64,000 nucleotides of DNA from Molanna angustata (GCA_963576475.1 OY754987.1:8736666-8800665), one strand, 5' to 3'. Shown: positions 45,120-55,805, counted from the stretch's first letter. Made by a program: numbers and translations. The notes: generated by a model not told the origin, from the letters alone.

Positions 45120-45430
45120 ATTTTACTACGTAGTTTATTTTGCTACTGAGCCACTGTTCATATTGAATTTAATACCGACGGATTCTCACCGATATTAGAA
45201 AAGTTTGAACGAGGCATCAGATATAAATGCACCCATGTCAAAAATAATATCAAATTATAACTTTGCACTTGTTACGGCATAAAAACGTACCGGATGAGTT
45301 TTACGACCGAAGCACTCAAAATTTCACCATCTAGTGATCTAGTAATCATCAAGGGCAGTGTTTGACAAACTTTTTCGATTCGTGGCCCTTTGATGATTTT
45401 TTTTTATTATTCTTGTTATATAAATAGTAT
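45120..45430 (-). mobile_element. Helitron-like block, copy 2
   Basis: Close match to 640-929 ('ccgacggattctcaccgata', 'acttgttacggcataaaaac'). The terminal CTAGT end is missing here. Joined to the SINE-1 3' end like copy 1. Confidence 0.6.
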
Positions 45431-45515
45431 TAATAAATAATAAACACTTCCTTGCACCCTGCGCAAGTGGCGAGTTTATTGCCACATGGCAATTTCTTTC
45501 AATATGACAGCTCTT
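45431..45515 (-). mobile_element. SINE family 1, 3' part
   Basis: 'ttgcaccctgcgcaagtggc' and 'attgccacatggcaat' in reverse. The tRNA-like head is missing. Confidence 0.65.
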
Positions 45516-45529
45516 CTGTTTCTCCCTGG

Positions 45530-45800
45530 CAATGATAAGGTTACTGAATATTATTCATCTTCCTTTACCATACATGATGGCCGCTAATGGAATAATTTAG
45601 CATTGGACATTAGAACTGCAGCATCACTTTCAATCTTCAAATCTTGTTTTAAATGCTCACTCATCCTCTCTATTCCCTAACCAACGTACATCCCATCCCA
45701 CACACCATCCTTTTAGTCGCTCCTCATCTTTTCCTTCTCCTTTCCTAATGTTGTTTTGGTAAAATGTAGTTATATTTGTAGGAAGTGTTTTTATATTATT
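45530..45800 (+). pseudogene. Jockey-like LINE C-terminus, copy 2
   Basis: Diverged copy of 5340-5600: 'ttactgaatattattcatct', 'tttcaatcttcaaatctt', 'ccaacgtacatccca'. Same C-terminal codons, no RT palm, 3' UTR cut short. Confidence 0.65.
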
Positions 45801-45829
45801 TTTTTATTTTTATTGTTAATTGATTACGA

Positions 45830-45925
45830 AAACCAGCCGATGACAGATCGTAAGCCCTGTAGAATCCTGATTTTCCCTGTTCTCGTAGAAATATACATTA
45901 CCGTCTCTAAATAAAAATTGTCAAA
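45830..45925. repeat. Dispersed repeat 'S', copy 2
   Basis: Matches 28740-28860 ('gatgacagatcgtaagccct'). Confidence 0.55.
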
Positions 45926-46870
45926 TTGTCAAAAAGTATTGTAGAATTGTTGTATTTTATTTTTACGCTTTTTTTACGTTTTTTTTTATCCTTTTTATGT
46001 TGGTTAAATGCAAGTGATCGCCATACAATTAATGGCTATGTAAATTTGGATTTTATAACCTCATCTATTTCAAAACCCATTCAGAACAGTTTTCCTTTAG
46101 AAATTTGCTTAATTTTAAATAACGCGTCAATTAATTATTAGAATTTCGCTAAAAAGAATACATATCTAACTTTTTTTATCAAACTGACTGTAAAGTTTGA
46201 CAACAACTGAAATACAGGCTGGTCGTAAAGTTAATGCGTAATTTTTATTCCCCACTCAACGTTGGATGGGTTTAATTTAAGTAGTTTAGTTCATCATCGT
46301 ATTAAATATGAAAATTAATGCTTTCTTGAGTAATAAAATTAAGCGTTTCTCTCTCCATCCCAAAAGACGGTAATTATATTTATATTATAAGTGTCTATAT
46401 GCAAATCTTACACTCCAACCGAGACTTTATAAATGTTTTATGCATAATAAAAAAGTTTGTGTACCGACTACGTATAATTTACGAGGAACTCTATTTTTCT
46501 CTATCCTTACAGCAATTAAATTGAAAAATCTAAATATTGGATTATTACTTGTTTATAAAACATTCATACCAAAGTGATTAACCGGTTAAGTTTTTTTTAT
46601 TTCAAGTCAGGTTTGTTCTTAAAATGCCAAAAATGAACAAATTTTGGGTCAATGATAATTGAAATCATGTATGAACCCTGTTTAACGCACGCTGTAATTA
46701 GTTACTTTTATAATAATGATAATTAATTATTAAGCCTTTTATTATTGCATTTCTTTTACAATATTTTATAAGCATTATATATAGATAAGTATTTTATTGA
46801 ATTAGTAAGTAATTAAATTAATGTACAGTATTACATAAAACTTGTTTCTACTTTCTTATTTGTATGTATA
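45926..46870. other. No gene recognised
   Basis: AT-rich; the 71-codon plus frame at 45926-46141 shows no family features. Confidence 0.4.
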
Positions 46871-46874
46871 TATG

Positions 46875-47165
46875 TATATTTTTCATGAAATGGATCCCTC
46901 TTGGGTAAAGGCCTCAACCAATAGTTTCAATATAGTTCTATCTTCGCCCTTTTCTTTCCAGTCCGTTCCCCCTGTTGTTATTATATCATCGATCCACCTT
47001 TTGTACGGTCTGCCAACATTCCTTTTTCCTTTGGGTCCCGTCCATATCGTGGTTAGTAAGGTCCATCTATCATCTGTGAAACGCGATAAGTATCCAGCTC
47101 ATTGCCACTTGAATTTTAAAGCTTGTTTTAGCGCATCTGTTAATTTTGTCTTTTTCCTAATAGTT
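46875..47165 (-). pseudogene. RTE-like LINE C-terminal fragment
   Basis: The minus strand reads 'FKWQWAGYLSRFTDDRWTLL', then 'GPKGKRNVGRPYKRWIDDI' and 'DWKEKGEDR', the post-RT domain of a family related to that at 1.5 kb. RT palm absent. Confidence 0.75.
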
Positions 47166-47224
47166 TTTTTTCTTTCTAAAATTGCTGAAAAATTAGTTAC
47201 TTTTACTAACATATAACTTCATAC

Positions 47225-48230
47225 CTATAAACGTTAACTATATATAGTACATGTTAATAGAGTGTGATTAACGTAAAAGTTTACTTATAAACTGACTATC
47301 ATTATTACACCTTGATTTCATAGACGTCGAGTTAGGGACAGGTCGAAAGGTTGTTTAACGCTTGATTAACGTCATACCAAATATTTCAAAATGGCGGGTC
47401 TTTCACATACTGATCCGTTGCATATTTGTGATTAATTGAAAATTAAATTCCTTTAAAGTTTTTCCTTGTTATTCTTCATCGCAATTGTGTTTAAATTGAG
47501 AATATTCATTGTTTCGACGGTTACCTTGTGGTATTCCATAATTCAATTTTATTATAATATTAAATTGTTATAACCACTTGAATTGAGTTTAACGCGACTA
47601 GTTTCGGGAGAAACTGACCTCCCATCGACAGGCGAATCAAAAACTTTTCAGAATTCGTGAACCACATTACATCAACAAATCACTCATTCCACAGCCATAG
47701 TTTAAAATTATTACACCATGTCCCAAATCAAAGAATAAAATTAAACAATCTAGAAACAATAGAAATTCATAAAAATATAAATATAGGCAAATCCTTAATT
47801 AATACATATTTCCAAATTCTTCCTCATTACTAACATTGTTCCCTATAACTCCACCCTCAACGAAAATAACCAATTATAACTCACACACTCCCACCCCCGC
47901 TCCACACTCTAATTTAGGTACCTAATACAAACGTCCAACATTAGTTAGTTGTAATTCGCCTGCCGATGGGAGGTCAGTTTCTCCCGAAACTAGTCGCGTT
48001 AAACTCAAATCAAGTGATTATAGCAATTTAATATTATAATAAAAGTGTTTAAATTGACTCAACACGGCACAACGCGGTTTTTGTTTTCATTTTTCGTTGT
48101 CAAAAATTGCATGCATTTATCTATTTCTTGATATCTGTGTATGAAGCCAATGCGGCCATACGAAAAAAATAAATGAGGGTGTTCGTAAACAATTCAGTGA
48201 ACTAGTTAGTTACATATTATATCTTAGTAT
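47225..48230 (-). repeat. Unclassified repeat 'Q', copy 2 (split)
   Basis: Matches, in reverse, 20885-21480. It is interrupted at 47500-48044 by another element; the empty-site order is preserved in copy 1 (near 21040-21060). Confidence 0.75.
47500..48044. mobile_element. 545-bp insertion with 13-bp TSD and ~85-bp inverted repeats
   Basis: Flanked by gtgtttaaattga (47487-47499 and 48045-48057). Inside, an arm at about 47555-47640 ('gtttaacgcgactagtttcg', 'ggagaaactgacctccc') is matched in reverse at about 47955-48044, the right arm lying at the very end. The left end has 55 bp outside the arm. The right end is A-rich (aataaaa). No coding capacity. A 13-bp duplication fits a retroposon better than a cut-and-paste MITE. 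Confidence 0.75.
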
Positions 48231-48561
48231 ACGTTTATAAGTAAGATTTTTTTAATAGAGATCTTAATAATTTTAGTTGTGATTATCTAGTTGCGGGTTT
48301 AGTAAGCTATTAACAAAATCTAATAAGTAAGACCGATCTTAATATTTTATCATATAATCAGTCACTAGATTTTAGCGTTGAATCCACTCAAATAACTGTT
48401 CTACAGAAGTATTGGAATGTAAAAATAATGATTGTTTATGTATAACAATTAAAAAAATTAATTATATATTCAGGAGTAATATATGGCAAAGTAACCTTAA
48501 ATGGAAAATTTAACTAAATAACAATATAAACATATAAATAAAGCTTATATACATATTTATT
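48231..48561. other. No gene recognised
   Basis: AT-rich; nothing recognised. Confidence 0.4.
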
Positions 48562-48725
48562 AACCTTATTTATTTATTTATTTTATTTTGGGAAACAAAA
48601 CAGCTGTTACATATTTTACATTAATAAAAAAAATAATAATCAGGAAAGTAAGCCAATTACATTGTTCCACAGATTAATAAACATAATAAAGACAATTCAG
48701 TACAAAGTCAAAGACAAAAGTGTGG
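48562..48725 (-). mobile_element. Possible CR1-like LINE 3' end
   Basis: In reverse it ends with aaataaaataaataaataa (48566-48588), like the tails of J2 and the 63-kb element. No coding part recognised. Confidence 0.35.
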
Positions 48726-48727
48726 TG

Positions 48728-48728
48728 T

Positions 48729-48777
<49 letters not shown>

Positions 48778-48783
48778 TGTGTA
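48728..48783. repeat. (GT)n microsatellite
   Basis: About 24 GT units with one TT interruption. Confidence 0.95.
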
Positions 48784-49064
48784 TTTTATGAAACGAGGGT
48801 GGGACATGAAGAAAGGTAGGAGAGGAGGAAAGGGTGAGTTGTCATATTAATATAGTATTGGACATACCAAAAATTATACAATTTGGTTCATAAAGTATTC
48901 ATTATCCAACTGTCGATTTGTTCAGGAGAACTTTGTTCTCTTAACATATCGACAATGTTTCAAGCCAGGATACGCGAGAATTGTATGCAGAGGTCTACTT
49001 TTTTCACGGCTTTTCCAACTTTGAAGTCAAAAAACACCAACTTAGAAACATTATTAACTTAAAA

Positions 49065-49371
49065 TTACTTAAAATGTACCTTCTTTACCCTTAGCGCTTT
49101 TGTCCCGTTTCTATCGGGGTACGCTTTGACAATGATCCTGGAATTGGCGAGTCTGGTTATTACATTGAAGCGACTGCCATCTGACCTTCGTAACCCTTAG
49201 AAAGGGGAACCAGACAAATTGGATCATGGTTACACATAGCTAGTGATATAAATCCGCACATAGATTTTTTAAAAATCCAGAGGTGCGTGCCCCGCCCGGA
49301 TTCGAACCGTCAACCTCACGCATGTGAGGCGACGACCTTACCGCTGGACTATCACTTACTTAAAATGTACC
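49065..49371 (-). mobile_element. SINE family 3 with 16-bp target duplication
   Basis: The element (49081-49355) is flanked by ttacttaaaatgtacc at 49065-49080 and 49356-49371. Reading the minus strand from 49355: 'gtgatagtccagcggtaagg' (A-box region), 'gcctcacatgcgtgagg' and 'gacggttcgaatccggg' (B box), most like a tRNA-Val-type head. A 200-bp body follows, without a poly(A) tail. A SINE, not a working tRNA, because the acceptor and D arms do not pair. Confidence 0.9.
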
Positions 49372-49375
49372 GATC

Positions 49376-50045
49376 ATGAAATAAAAAGAAACTAAAATAT
49401 CTATAATTAAGACATACAAGTTTTGCACAGCACTGCTACACGTACAATGGGGTAGTGTGGTTCAATCAACTTGAAATAGATTGAGACTGGCAAATGAATT
49501 CAAAAGAAAAATATAAAATATAATAAAATTATTACATTTGACTGATTTGGACATTATATTAACTTCTTTTTGTATTGATAATAATTATGTATTATAATAT
49601 TTTGTGCCTTTTGTTTTTAAATGTCTCTACACGAGTGCTTGCACTCTGGTAAAGGGAAATATGTTTTTACTTACTGTGTATCTTTTTCTATATTTTTTGA
49701 TTGTTTTTTTATATATGTATTATAAATTTAATTAAATAAAAAAAAATGTCCTCATAAGGCGCAAAAAAGTCGCGCGTGGTTTGCCGGCTCCTGTCCTAAT
49801 TAATGCTTGTGCTATAGGTGTCACTGATTCAACTATTGTTTTGGCGCCAATCTGTTTATGTATGTGTTGTCTGTATTATGAAGATGTACGGGATGTACCA
49901 GGAAAATGGACGTCCAGCATTAGATTGTATCATGATTGCCCTCACCGAGTATTTCCATACATAATGTATAACCACTTCAACTCCAGGCGTGATTGCATTC
50001 TGATTAATTTTAAATATTTAATGTTTCGTGGATCATTATCATCAT
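49376..50045. other. No gene recognised
   Basis: The 123-codon plus frame at 49781-50152 runs into the RTE-like tail and has no recognisable domain. Confidence 0.4.
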
Positions 50046-50049
50046 CTGT

Positions 50050-50125
50050 CGGCATTCATCACGCCATTTCCCTATTTGTAGTAGGCAGAGAGAACCGAAC
50101 GCCAGACTCTTCTATCTTAAATAAA
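50050..50125 (-). mobile_element. RTE-like 3' end fragment
   Basis: 'catcacgccatttccctatt' and 'aggcagagagaaccgaacgc', reversed family end without the tetranucleotide tail. Confidence 0.65.
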
Positions 50126-50595
50126 ACGGCCTTATGTGTTATCAGGAACTAAAATTAAATGACGTTGACAGTGAAAAAGATCCAACAGTTATGTAAATAA
50201 TCCCCTAGGTTACAAATGAACTCGAATTTTGTAATTGATAATGGAAAATTTACATATTGTATGTAAAAACGCATACATAAAGAGTGAATGTTTCTTATTT
50301 GAAAATATCAGATTTAAAAAGAAAAGAATATTGATAGCCATTTAAAAATATTTGTAACATATTCATGGCTTAAATTTAAATATGCACTCCAAAATTTAAT
50401 ATGTAAATGGCACCTCCTTATTTAAGATGTAAAAACAAAAAATGAACTATATTGTAAGGGCAAAGCAAGCCTAAAGTACAAATTTGCTATTTTGAAATAA
50501 GAAAACTGAAGGTCTTTTTACTACATATAAAGGAACTGACAAAATTAGAACACAATATTTTGTAAACCATATAATTATTACACTTGTTCTTTTCC
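50126..50595. other. No gene recognised
   Basis: AT-rich; nothing recognised. Confidence 0.4.
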
Positions 50596-50599
50596 TCAG

Positions 50600-51362
50600 C
50601 AATTGTACCACATAGTCACCGAATTATGAAGTGCATAGTCAGAGAATTGAGGGAATTCAAAAAAAGTTCCTCAGGATTCTGGCTTATCGCTCAAAGAAAT
50701 CAAATCTAGATACATACGAAAAAAAAATGAACTTTTATAAAATAAACTCCCTGAAGGAAAGAAGAAGAATGGTTGGTTTAATTTGCCTATATAATGTCGT
50801 CAATGGCAGACTAGATGCCCCCAATATACTGCGTCTATTAAATTTTAACGTAAAAAAAATGTATACAAGATCTCGGGACTTTTTTATTTTAAATTCATAT
50901 AAAACTAATATAGGATATTTCTCCCCCCTCCCTAGAATTACTCGCGATTTTAATATCATATCGTTGTCTAGACCTCTTGTAGATATTTTCTCAGAATTAA
51001 ATGAATTTAAAAAATGTATTTTCTTGCCTTGATTTGTGGAGCTTGTGCAATCTGTGCCCACATAGTATGCAATGCGGGATAGTTAATGTTATGTAGGTGC
51101 GAATTTTTTTGGTTGTTTCTTTCCTACCTACTTCGGTTATATTTTTGTAAACAAGCGAATGACCCTTGTATGCTTTAATTTATTTTGATTTTATACCAAC
51201 TTCCTTGTATGCTTTTGGTTTGTTTTAATTTTTATACTTTGAAATTTTAAATGTTTGATGTAATTATTTTTTTATGATTAATCGTGTAAAATAATTGTAG
51301 GTTTAATCCTGTATATTTTACCTAAATAAATAAAAAAAAATAAAATAAAATAAAATAAAATA
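50600..51362 (+). mobile_element. CR1/Jockey-like LINE, 5'-truncated
   Basis: Residual ORF2, a 3' UTR and an aaataaaataaaataaaata tail (51330-51361). Confidence 0.75.
50631..51032 (+). pseudogene. CR1/Jockey-like ORF2 C-terminus
   Basis: The frame reads 'RIEGIQKKFLRILAYRSKKS', then 'LKERRRMVGLICLYNVVNGR', 'LDAPNILRLLNFNV' and a terminal 'RPLVDIFSELNEFKK'. This matches the thumb/C-terminal part of CR1/Jockey-group reverse transcriptases (compare the same region of J2: 'IEKVQNKFLRFINYK'). About 133 codons, no stop inside, but the catalytic domains are missing. Confidence 0.75.
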
Positions 51363-51448
51363 GTCTGCTTTCTACGTGTTAAGCTTTCACTGTCTTGGGT
51401 TCTGTGCATCAGAGTAATAAAAGAAATCATACTGATTAAAACATAAAT

Positions 51449-52506
51449 CTATATATTATAAATTTGAATGTTTGTATCTATGTATGTATCTATGTATGTA
51501 TCTATGTATGTGTTGAATGCGCTCCTAAACCGCTCATCCGATTGCGATGAAACTTTGGTGAACTGTCGAGAGTATACCAGGGATGGTTTCTGGATCAAAA
51601 AATTTTAACTTCTTCTTCTTCTTCATCGAGTTTTAGGTCATTTTACCTATGAAGGTGGACTATCCTGGGAACCGTTCATCCGATTGCAATTAAACTTTGG
51701 TGAATTGTCGATCGTATGCCCGGGATGATTTCTGAATTTAAAATATTTTCTTCTTCTTCTTCTTCATCGGGTATCAGGTCATTTTACCTATGAAGGTGGA
51801 CTATCCTGAGAACCGTTCATCCGATTGCAATGAAACTTTGATGAATTGTCGAGCGTATAACCGGGCTGAAGGGACGGGAGTAACTGAAGGGACGGGAGTA
51901 ACTGAAGGGACGGGAGTAACTGAAGGGACGGGAGTAACTGAAGGGACGGGAGTAACTGAAGGGACGGGAGTAACTGAAGGTACGGGAGTAACTGAAGGGA
52001 CGGGAGTAACTGAAGGGACGGGAGTAACTGAAGGGACGGGAGTAACTGACGGGACGGGAGTAACTGAAGGGACGGGAGTAACTGAAGGGACGGGAGTAAC
52101 TGAAGGGACGGGAGTAACTTAAGGGACGGGAGTAACTGAAGGGACGGGAGTAACTGAAGGGACGGGAGTAACTGAAGGGACGGGAGTAACTGAAGGGACG
52201 GGAGTAACTGAAGGGACGGGAGTAACTGAAGGGACGGGAGTAACTGAAGGGACGGGAGTAACTGAAGGGACGGGAGTAACTGAAGGGACGGGAGTAACTG
52301 AAGGGACGGGAGGTACTGAAGGGTCGGGAGGTACTGAAGGGACGGGAGGTACTGAAGGGACGGGAGGTACTGAAGGGACGGGAGGTACTTAAGGGACGGG
52401 AAGCACTGAAGGGATGGGAGGTATTGAAGAGTCTGAAGCGACGGGTGGTTATGGAGGACGATTTTTCATTATACAGGCAATACGAAGTTTGCCGGGGGTT
52501 CACTAG
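51449..52506 (+). mobile_element. Helitron-like non-autonomous element
   Basis: It begins TC (51449, 'tctatatattataaa') after a host A and ends CTAG (52503-52506) before a host T, the Helitron pattern (A|TC...CTAG|T). The text near 51525-51560 ('cctaaaccgctcatccgatt') is of the kind repeated in insect Helitrons. Inside are 2.5 copies of a 141-142-bp repeat (from 51528, 51670, 51811) and then an 18-bp minisatellite. No Rep/helicase. Confidence 0.65.
51866..52425. repeat. 18-bp minisatellite, about 31 units
   Basis: Unit ctgaagggacgggagtaa, nearly perfect to about 52310, then a variant with gaggtact. Because 18 is divisible by 3, both strands stay open (a Glu-Gly-Thr-Gly-Val-Thr repeat on plus, a Ser-Arg-Pro-Phe-Ser-Tyr repeat on minus); neither is a credible gene. 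Strong G-over-C strand bias. Confidence 0.97.
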
Positions 52507-52734
52507 TTATTTATATAAACATGCTGTTTATGACATACCTATAGGTACATATATTTTACCTCATTTTTTTGTTTTAATTAATTGCCATACCTACTCTAAC
52601 CGTACGTATTGTTACAAAAAAATATTTTTATTTATTTTTGTTTAAACTAGATGTATTAATTTTTATAGGTATATGTTTTTACATCTAAATAAAATTTACA
52701 ATTAAAATATTATTATTTTTATTCATATATGCCT

Positions 52735-53115
52735 TGGCCGCCTTGAGGTGGTTTGGACATATGGAACTAATGAATGAATGATGAACGACTGGCCAAAAAA
52801 TATAATGGGTGTAAGAGATGGAGTGAATAGCAGGGGCCGCCCCAGAAAGCGAAGCCATGACTATGTGAATGATATTTTGAATGAACGCAAACATAAGATC
52901 GTGGGTTCGATTCCCAGCAGAGGAGAAATTTATTTCTCTCGCAAATATTCCTTATCTGAGCTGGAATCACTGGTGAGTTGGAAGAAATTGCCATTTGGCA
53001 ATAAACTCGCCACTTGCGCAGGGTGCAAGGAAGTGTTAATTATAATTATCATCATAAGAAGCTTGAAAATTCGACGAGCATGTATGAGACGATGCATGAA
53101 TGTAAAGTAAGCCAA
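52735..53115 (+). pseudogene. RTE-like LINE C-terminus split by SINE-1
   Basis: The plus strand reads 'GRPRKRSHDYVNDILNE', then a SINE insertion (52899-53052), then 'IRRACMRRCMNVK'. Without the SINE the two halves adjoin at the family's usual 'R..NNRRACMRRCM' position, one base out of frame. Confidence 0.75.
52899..53052 (+). mobile_element. SINE family 1, 5'-truncated, inside the LINE
   Basis: Starts at the B box (gggttcgattcccagcagag), keeps the stem-loop attgcc-attt-ggcaat (52987-53002) and the tail 'acttgcgcagggtgcaagg'. cataaga at 52892-52898 and 53053-53059 is a probable short target duplication. Confidence 0.8.
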
Positions 53116-53159
53116 ATAAGATAAAGTTCATATTATCATATTATTTATTTCGGTTATCG

Positions 53160-53472
53160 TAAATGGTCAGTCGTATGAATTCTATGCCGGCGCCTTGGAC
53201 TCGATTCCCAGCTGAGTTGAAATATACCTACATAAGTATTTCAAATTATTCATTAATTCATACGTAACCATCTCGGCATATCCCACAATGCGGGGTTACC
53301 AGCGACAGGCGTGCGGGTGTTTATTACATTTTAAAAGAAAGCACAGTGCATGCGTGTATATCCACACACCATCCTTGTCTCACCTAAAAAGACATTACCC
53401 TTTGAATAGGTGGTGAACCTCGTTGCTGAACTATGCGAGATGTAATTTTGGCGCTGAACTATGTGAGATGTT
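53160..53472 (+). mobile_element. Dispersed repeat 'P', longest copy (SINE-like?)
   Basis: Contains a B-box-like 'ggactcgattcccagc' near 53199. Its middle matches 37.25 kb in reverse and its end matches 27.4 and 39.0 kb. A SINE is possible but the A box is not convincing. Confidence 0.45.
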
Positions 53473-53484
53473 ATTCTACACAGC

Positions 53485-53700
53485 AACAATCTTCTTCTTT
53501 GCCCTTTTCCAGTATTAGTCGGGGTCGGCTCTCCTGGTACATAATCGCCAGGACACTCTGTCCTGGGTCATTAAGTCATCAAGTCCCCCTAAAGATCCTT
53601 TTGAATGCTAGACCACCAAGTTTCCGGCGGACGGCACCTTCCCCGCCGAATAGTAGGTATGTCAAGGCCCTTTCTAACGACGTTTTTCACATCGACAATA
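53485..53700 (-). pseudogene. LINE C-terminal fragment with (GAA)n tail
   Basis: The minus strand reads 'DDLMTQDRVSWRLCTRRADP' just before a stop and 'aaagaagaagatt', the usual ending of several RTE-like LINEs. No RT palm. Confidence 0.6.
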
Positions 53701-53779
53701 TTTCAAGTTATATCTCAAGCTATTCTCGAGTTTCTGGACTGAAAGTTATACTTTTGCTTTTTATTATCTTTTGATAGAC

Positions 53780-54310
53780 TCGTTCGATATACTTTATTAT
53801 CTCGACCAACAAAAGCTATTTGAATTTCTATGAGATATTTTAGTATTGAATATCCTTCGCTTACACAATTTTATTCCTATCCTCAGAGTTCATTGAAAAA
53901 TACGAGACCCAACAATTTTTCCTACGATAAAATGTCAAGATAACTTATTATTTCTATCTCTATCCAGCCAATAATAACGTTCAATATCAAGTAAAACAGG
54001 ATTGGCATTTGGCACCGTCTTGAATAAGGGTTGATAATATTCCAACATTTGGTTTTACTCGCCATTCTGTGGATCGTTCCCCTGTAGAATAAAAACATTT
54101 ACAACTTTTGATCACTCCTCATTGGACCGCGTCAAAAAAAAATTTGAGGCTTTGAAAGTATTTCAATCTCCCTCTGTACAGTGTGGAATGTCCAGTGATG
54201 GGCGAATGAAGACCAAAGCCTAAAAACAAAGACATAATATTTAAAATTAAGGTCACCCTTATCAAAGATTTTCAAGTTAAAATTTTATCGACAAATTAAT
54301 TCATTATTAA
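53780..54310. other. No gene recognised
   Basis: No repeat or protein recognised. Confidence 0.4.
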
Positions 54311-54315
54311 TTATT

Positions 54316-54444
54316 GCCCTTCAATCAGGTTTCCGCCCTCTACATAGTACATCTACAGCCTTGCAATTAGTAACTGATGACATACTCACTCAATCCGACA
54401 AAGGTCAATGTACAGCGCTGGTCCTCTTGGATTTTTGACCTTCG
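54316..54444 (+). pseudogene. Reverse transcriptase palm fragment (Jockey/CR1 type)
   Basis: One frame reads 'QSGFRPLHSTSTALQLVTDD', then 'GQCTALVLLDF' and a stop: the RT stretch that leads into catalytic motif A. Only about 43 codons survive; a MITE lies 40 bp downstream. Too short for a firm clade. Confidence 0.7.
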
Positions 54445-54483
54445 CCTTCAGTTGAAAAGTGTTAACGTTACGAAGAGGGGTAT

Positions 54484-54670
54484 CAGGGGGGCAAGTCTGG
54501 TACGACCAGCAAAATCAAAACCCTAGTGATTACCTATATCATGGATATAATTATCATATGAAGTTCTATGACATCTAAAGATAATATAGAACTCCATATA
54601 TTAATTATATCCATGATATGGGTAATCACTAGGGTTTTGGTTTCTCCGATCGGACCAGACGTGCCCCCCA
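54484..54670. mobile_element. Palindromic MITE 'M', copy 2
   Basis: Same ends (caggggggcaagtctggt) and fold as at 39348, with scattered changes in both arms. Confidence 0.9.
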
Positions 54671-54915
54671 GCTGATAAGTATCTTGCGAAATACACGGTG
54701 TATATTTATAATTAAAACGCGAAAATATGATACCCCATTTTTAACTAGGCGTACGGAGGGGTTTAAGATTTAGTATAGATAAACTTCATATGGAGAATAG
54801 CAGAAAGCTAAAAATTTATATATAGTTTCTTTCATAATACCAATGTCAAAGATGTACCGTTAAAGGCAGTTATTTTATATAACAAATAAATACAAATTCA
54901 AATATGCATGATGTT
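54671..54915. other. No gene recognised
   Basis: No feature recognised. Confidence 0.4.
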
Positions 54916-54922
54916 TTAACTC

Positions 54923-54965
54923 CTCTCTGACCCAAGGGGATATAGTGGGGTGCTATGAACTGCAA
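54923..54965. repeat. Stem-loop motif, copy 4 (reversed)
   Basis: In reverse, 'caccccactatatccccttg' followed by 'aggagtt' resembles the copy at 4044-4085. Stem weaker here. Confidence 0.5.
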
Positions 54966-55344
54966 TTTTTTAATCATAGGTCAGGTTCAATGACTTTTCA
55001 AACATGAAAATTTAATGAATAAGGTCGAATTTTTAAATTTGTACGTTAACTATTCTTTATAATAACGAAATTCGCAAATTTTGATAACTTAACAGCGAAA
55101 AAGTTTTTCACTGTTAAGTTATCCACATTCACGTTATATGTACATACATACATACAAATAATAATGTAGTTTCCTATTTGAGTTGGAAGAGAGTACCTGG
55201 CGCCACATAATTTTAACTTGACATTTTTTTGATTGCTTCATTTACATTTGTGCATCGTATCACAGTGTTATCCTATTATTTTGACTTCATACGCTTACAG
55301 ATGTTTTCAAGTAACTTTAATTTATTTTATTAATCTCTCTTCTG

Positions 55345-55545
55345 GGTCATAATCCTAAGATTGGTCTGCACCAAACACTCTATCTTTCCACTTAACTCTA
55401 TCGTCCGCCAGTCTCTTCATCTCTTTGTAGCTGCTACAGCGCACGTCACCGATTATCTGGTCTATATAGTTATTTCTGGGGCGACCTCTACAGTTACCCC
55501 CATCAATCATTCCTTCGACGATGGTGAAAAGTAGGCCTGGGTGAC
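55345..55545 (-). pseudogene. RTE-like LINE C-terminal fragment
   Basis: The minus strand reads 'GGNCRGRPRNNYIDQIIGDV', then 'CSSYKEMKRLADDRVKWKDR', a post-RT C-terminal block. Stop soon after. RT palm absent. Confidence 0.75.
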
Positions 55546-55591
55546 ATTTTGTAATATAATTACAAAATGTCTGGTAATTTAAGTAGGTTGT

Positions 55592-55805
55592 TAGCCTTCT
55601 TGGCTCAGTTGGTTAGGTATCTAGATTCGATCCGGGTTTGATTCCCGGTGCACGAGACACAGTTTTTAATTGTGTTTTCAGTCTGGATCTGTGAAATGAT
55701 TAATATCGTAAGTCTCCAGAATGTGTCGACTTGTCATTGGGTGCGTGTTAAATAATTATTTGACATAGTAGCTGTTAGTTGCCCAAGAAGCTTCATAAAA
55801 ATAAA
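55592..55805 (+). mobile_element. SINE family 4, near complete
   Basis: The head carries 'cttggctcagttggttagg' (A box) and 'gggtttgattcccggtgc' (B box). The body 'cacagtttttaattgtgttt' and 'atctgtgaaatgattaatat' is followed by 'tatttgacatagtagctgtt' and an A-rich end. Fragments at 57.62 and 60.02 kb share its middle and its 3' end. Confidence 0.8.

Noticed and set aside
49260..49355. Functional tRNA-Val gene
   Set aside because: Anticodon and T arms look tRNA-like, but the acceptor and D arms do not pair and the sequence continues into a SINE body with a target duplication.
51790..52503. Repetitive protein genes on both strands
   Set aside because: Both frames exist only because the 18-bp unit is a multiple of three; they show no start context, domain or composition beyond the repeat.
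55592..55660. tRNA gene
   Set aside because: A and B boxes are present, but no cloverleaf closes; it is a SINE head, repeated in part elsewhere.
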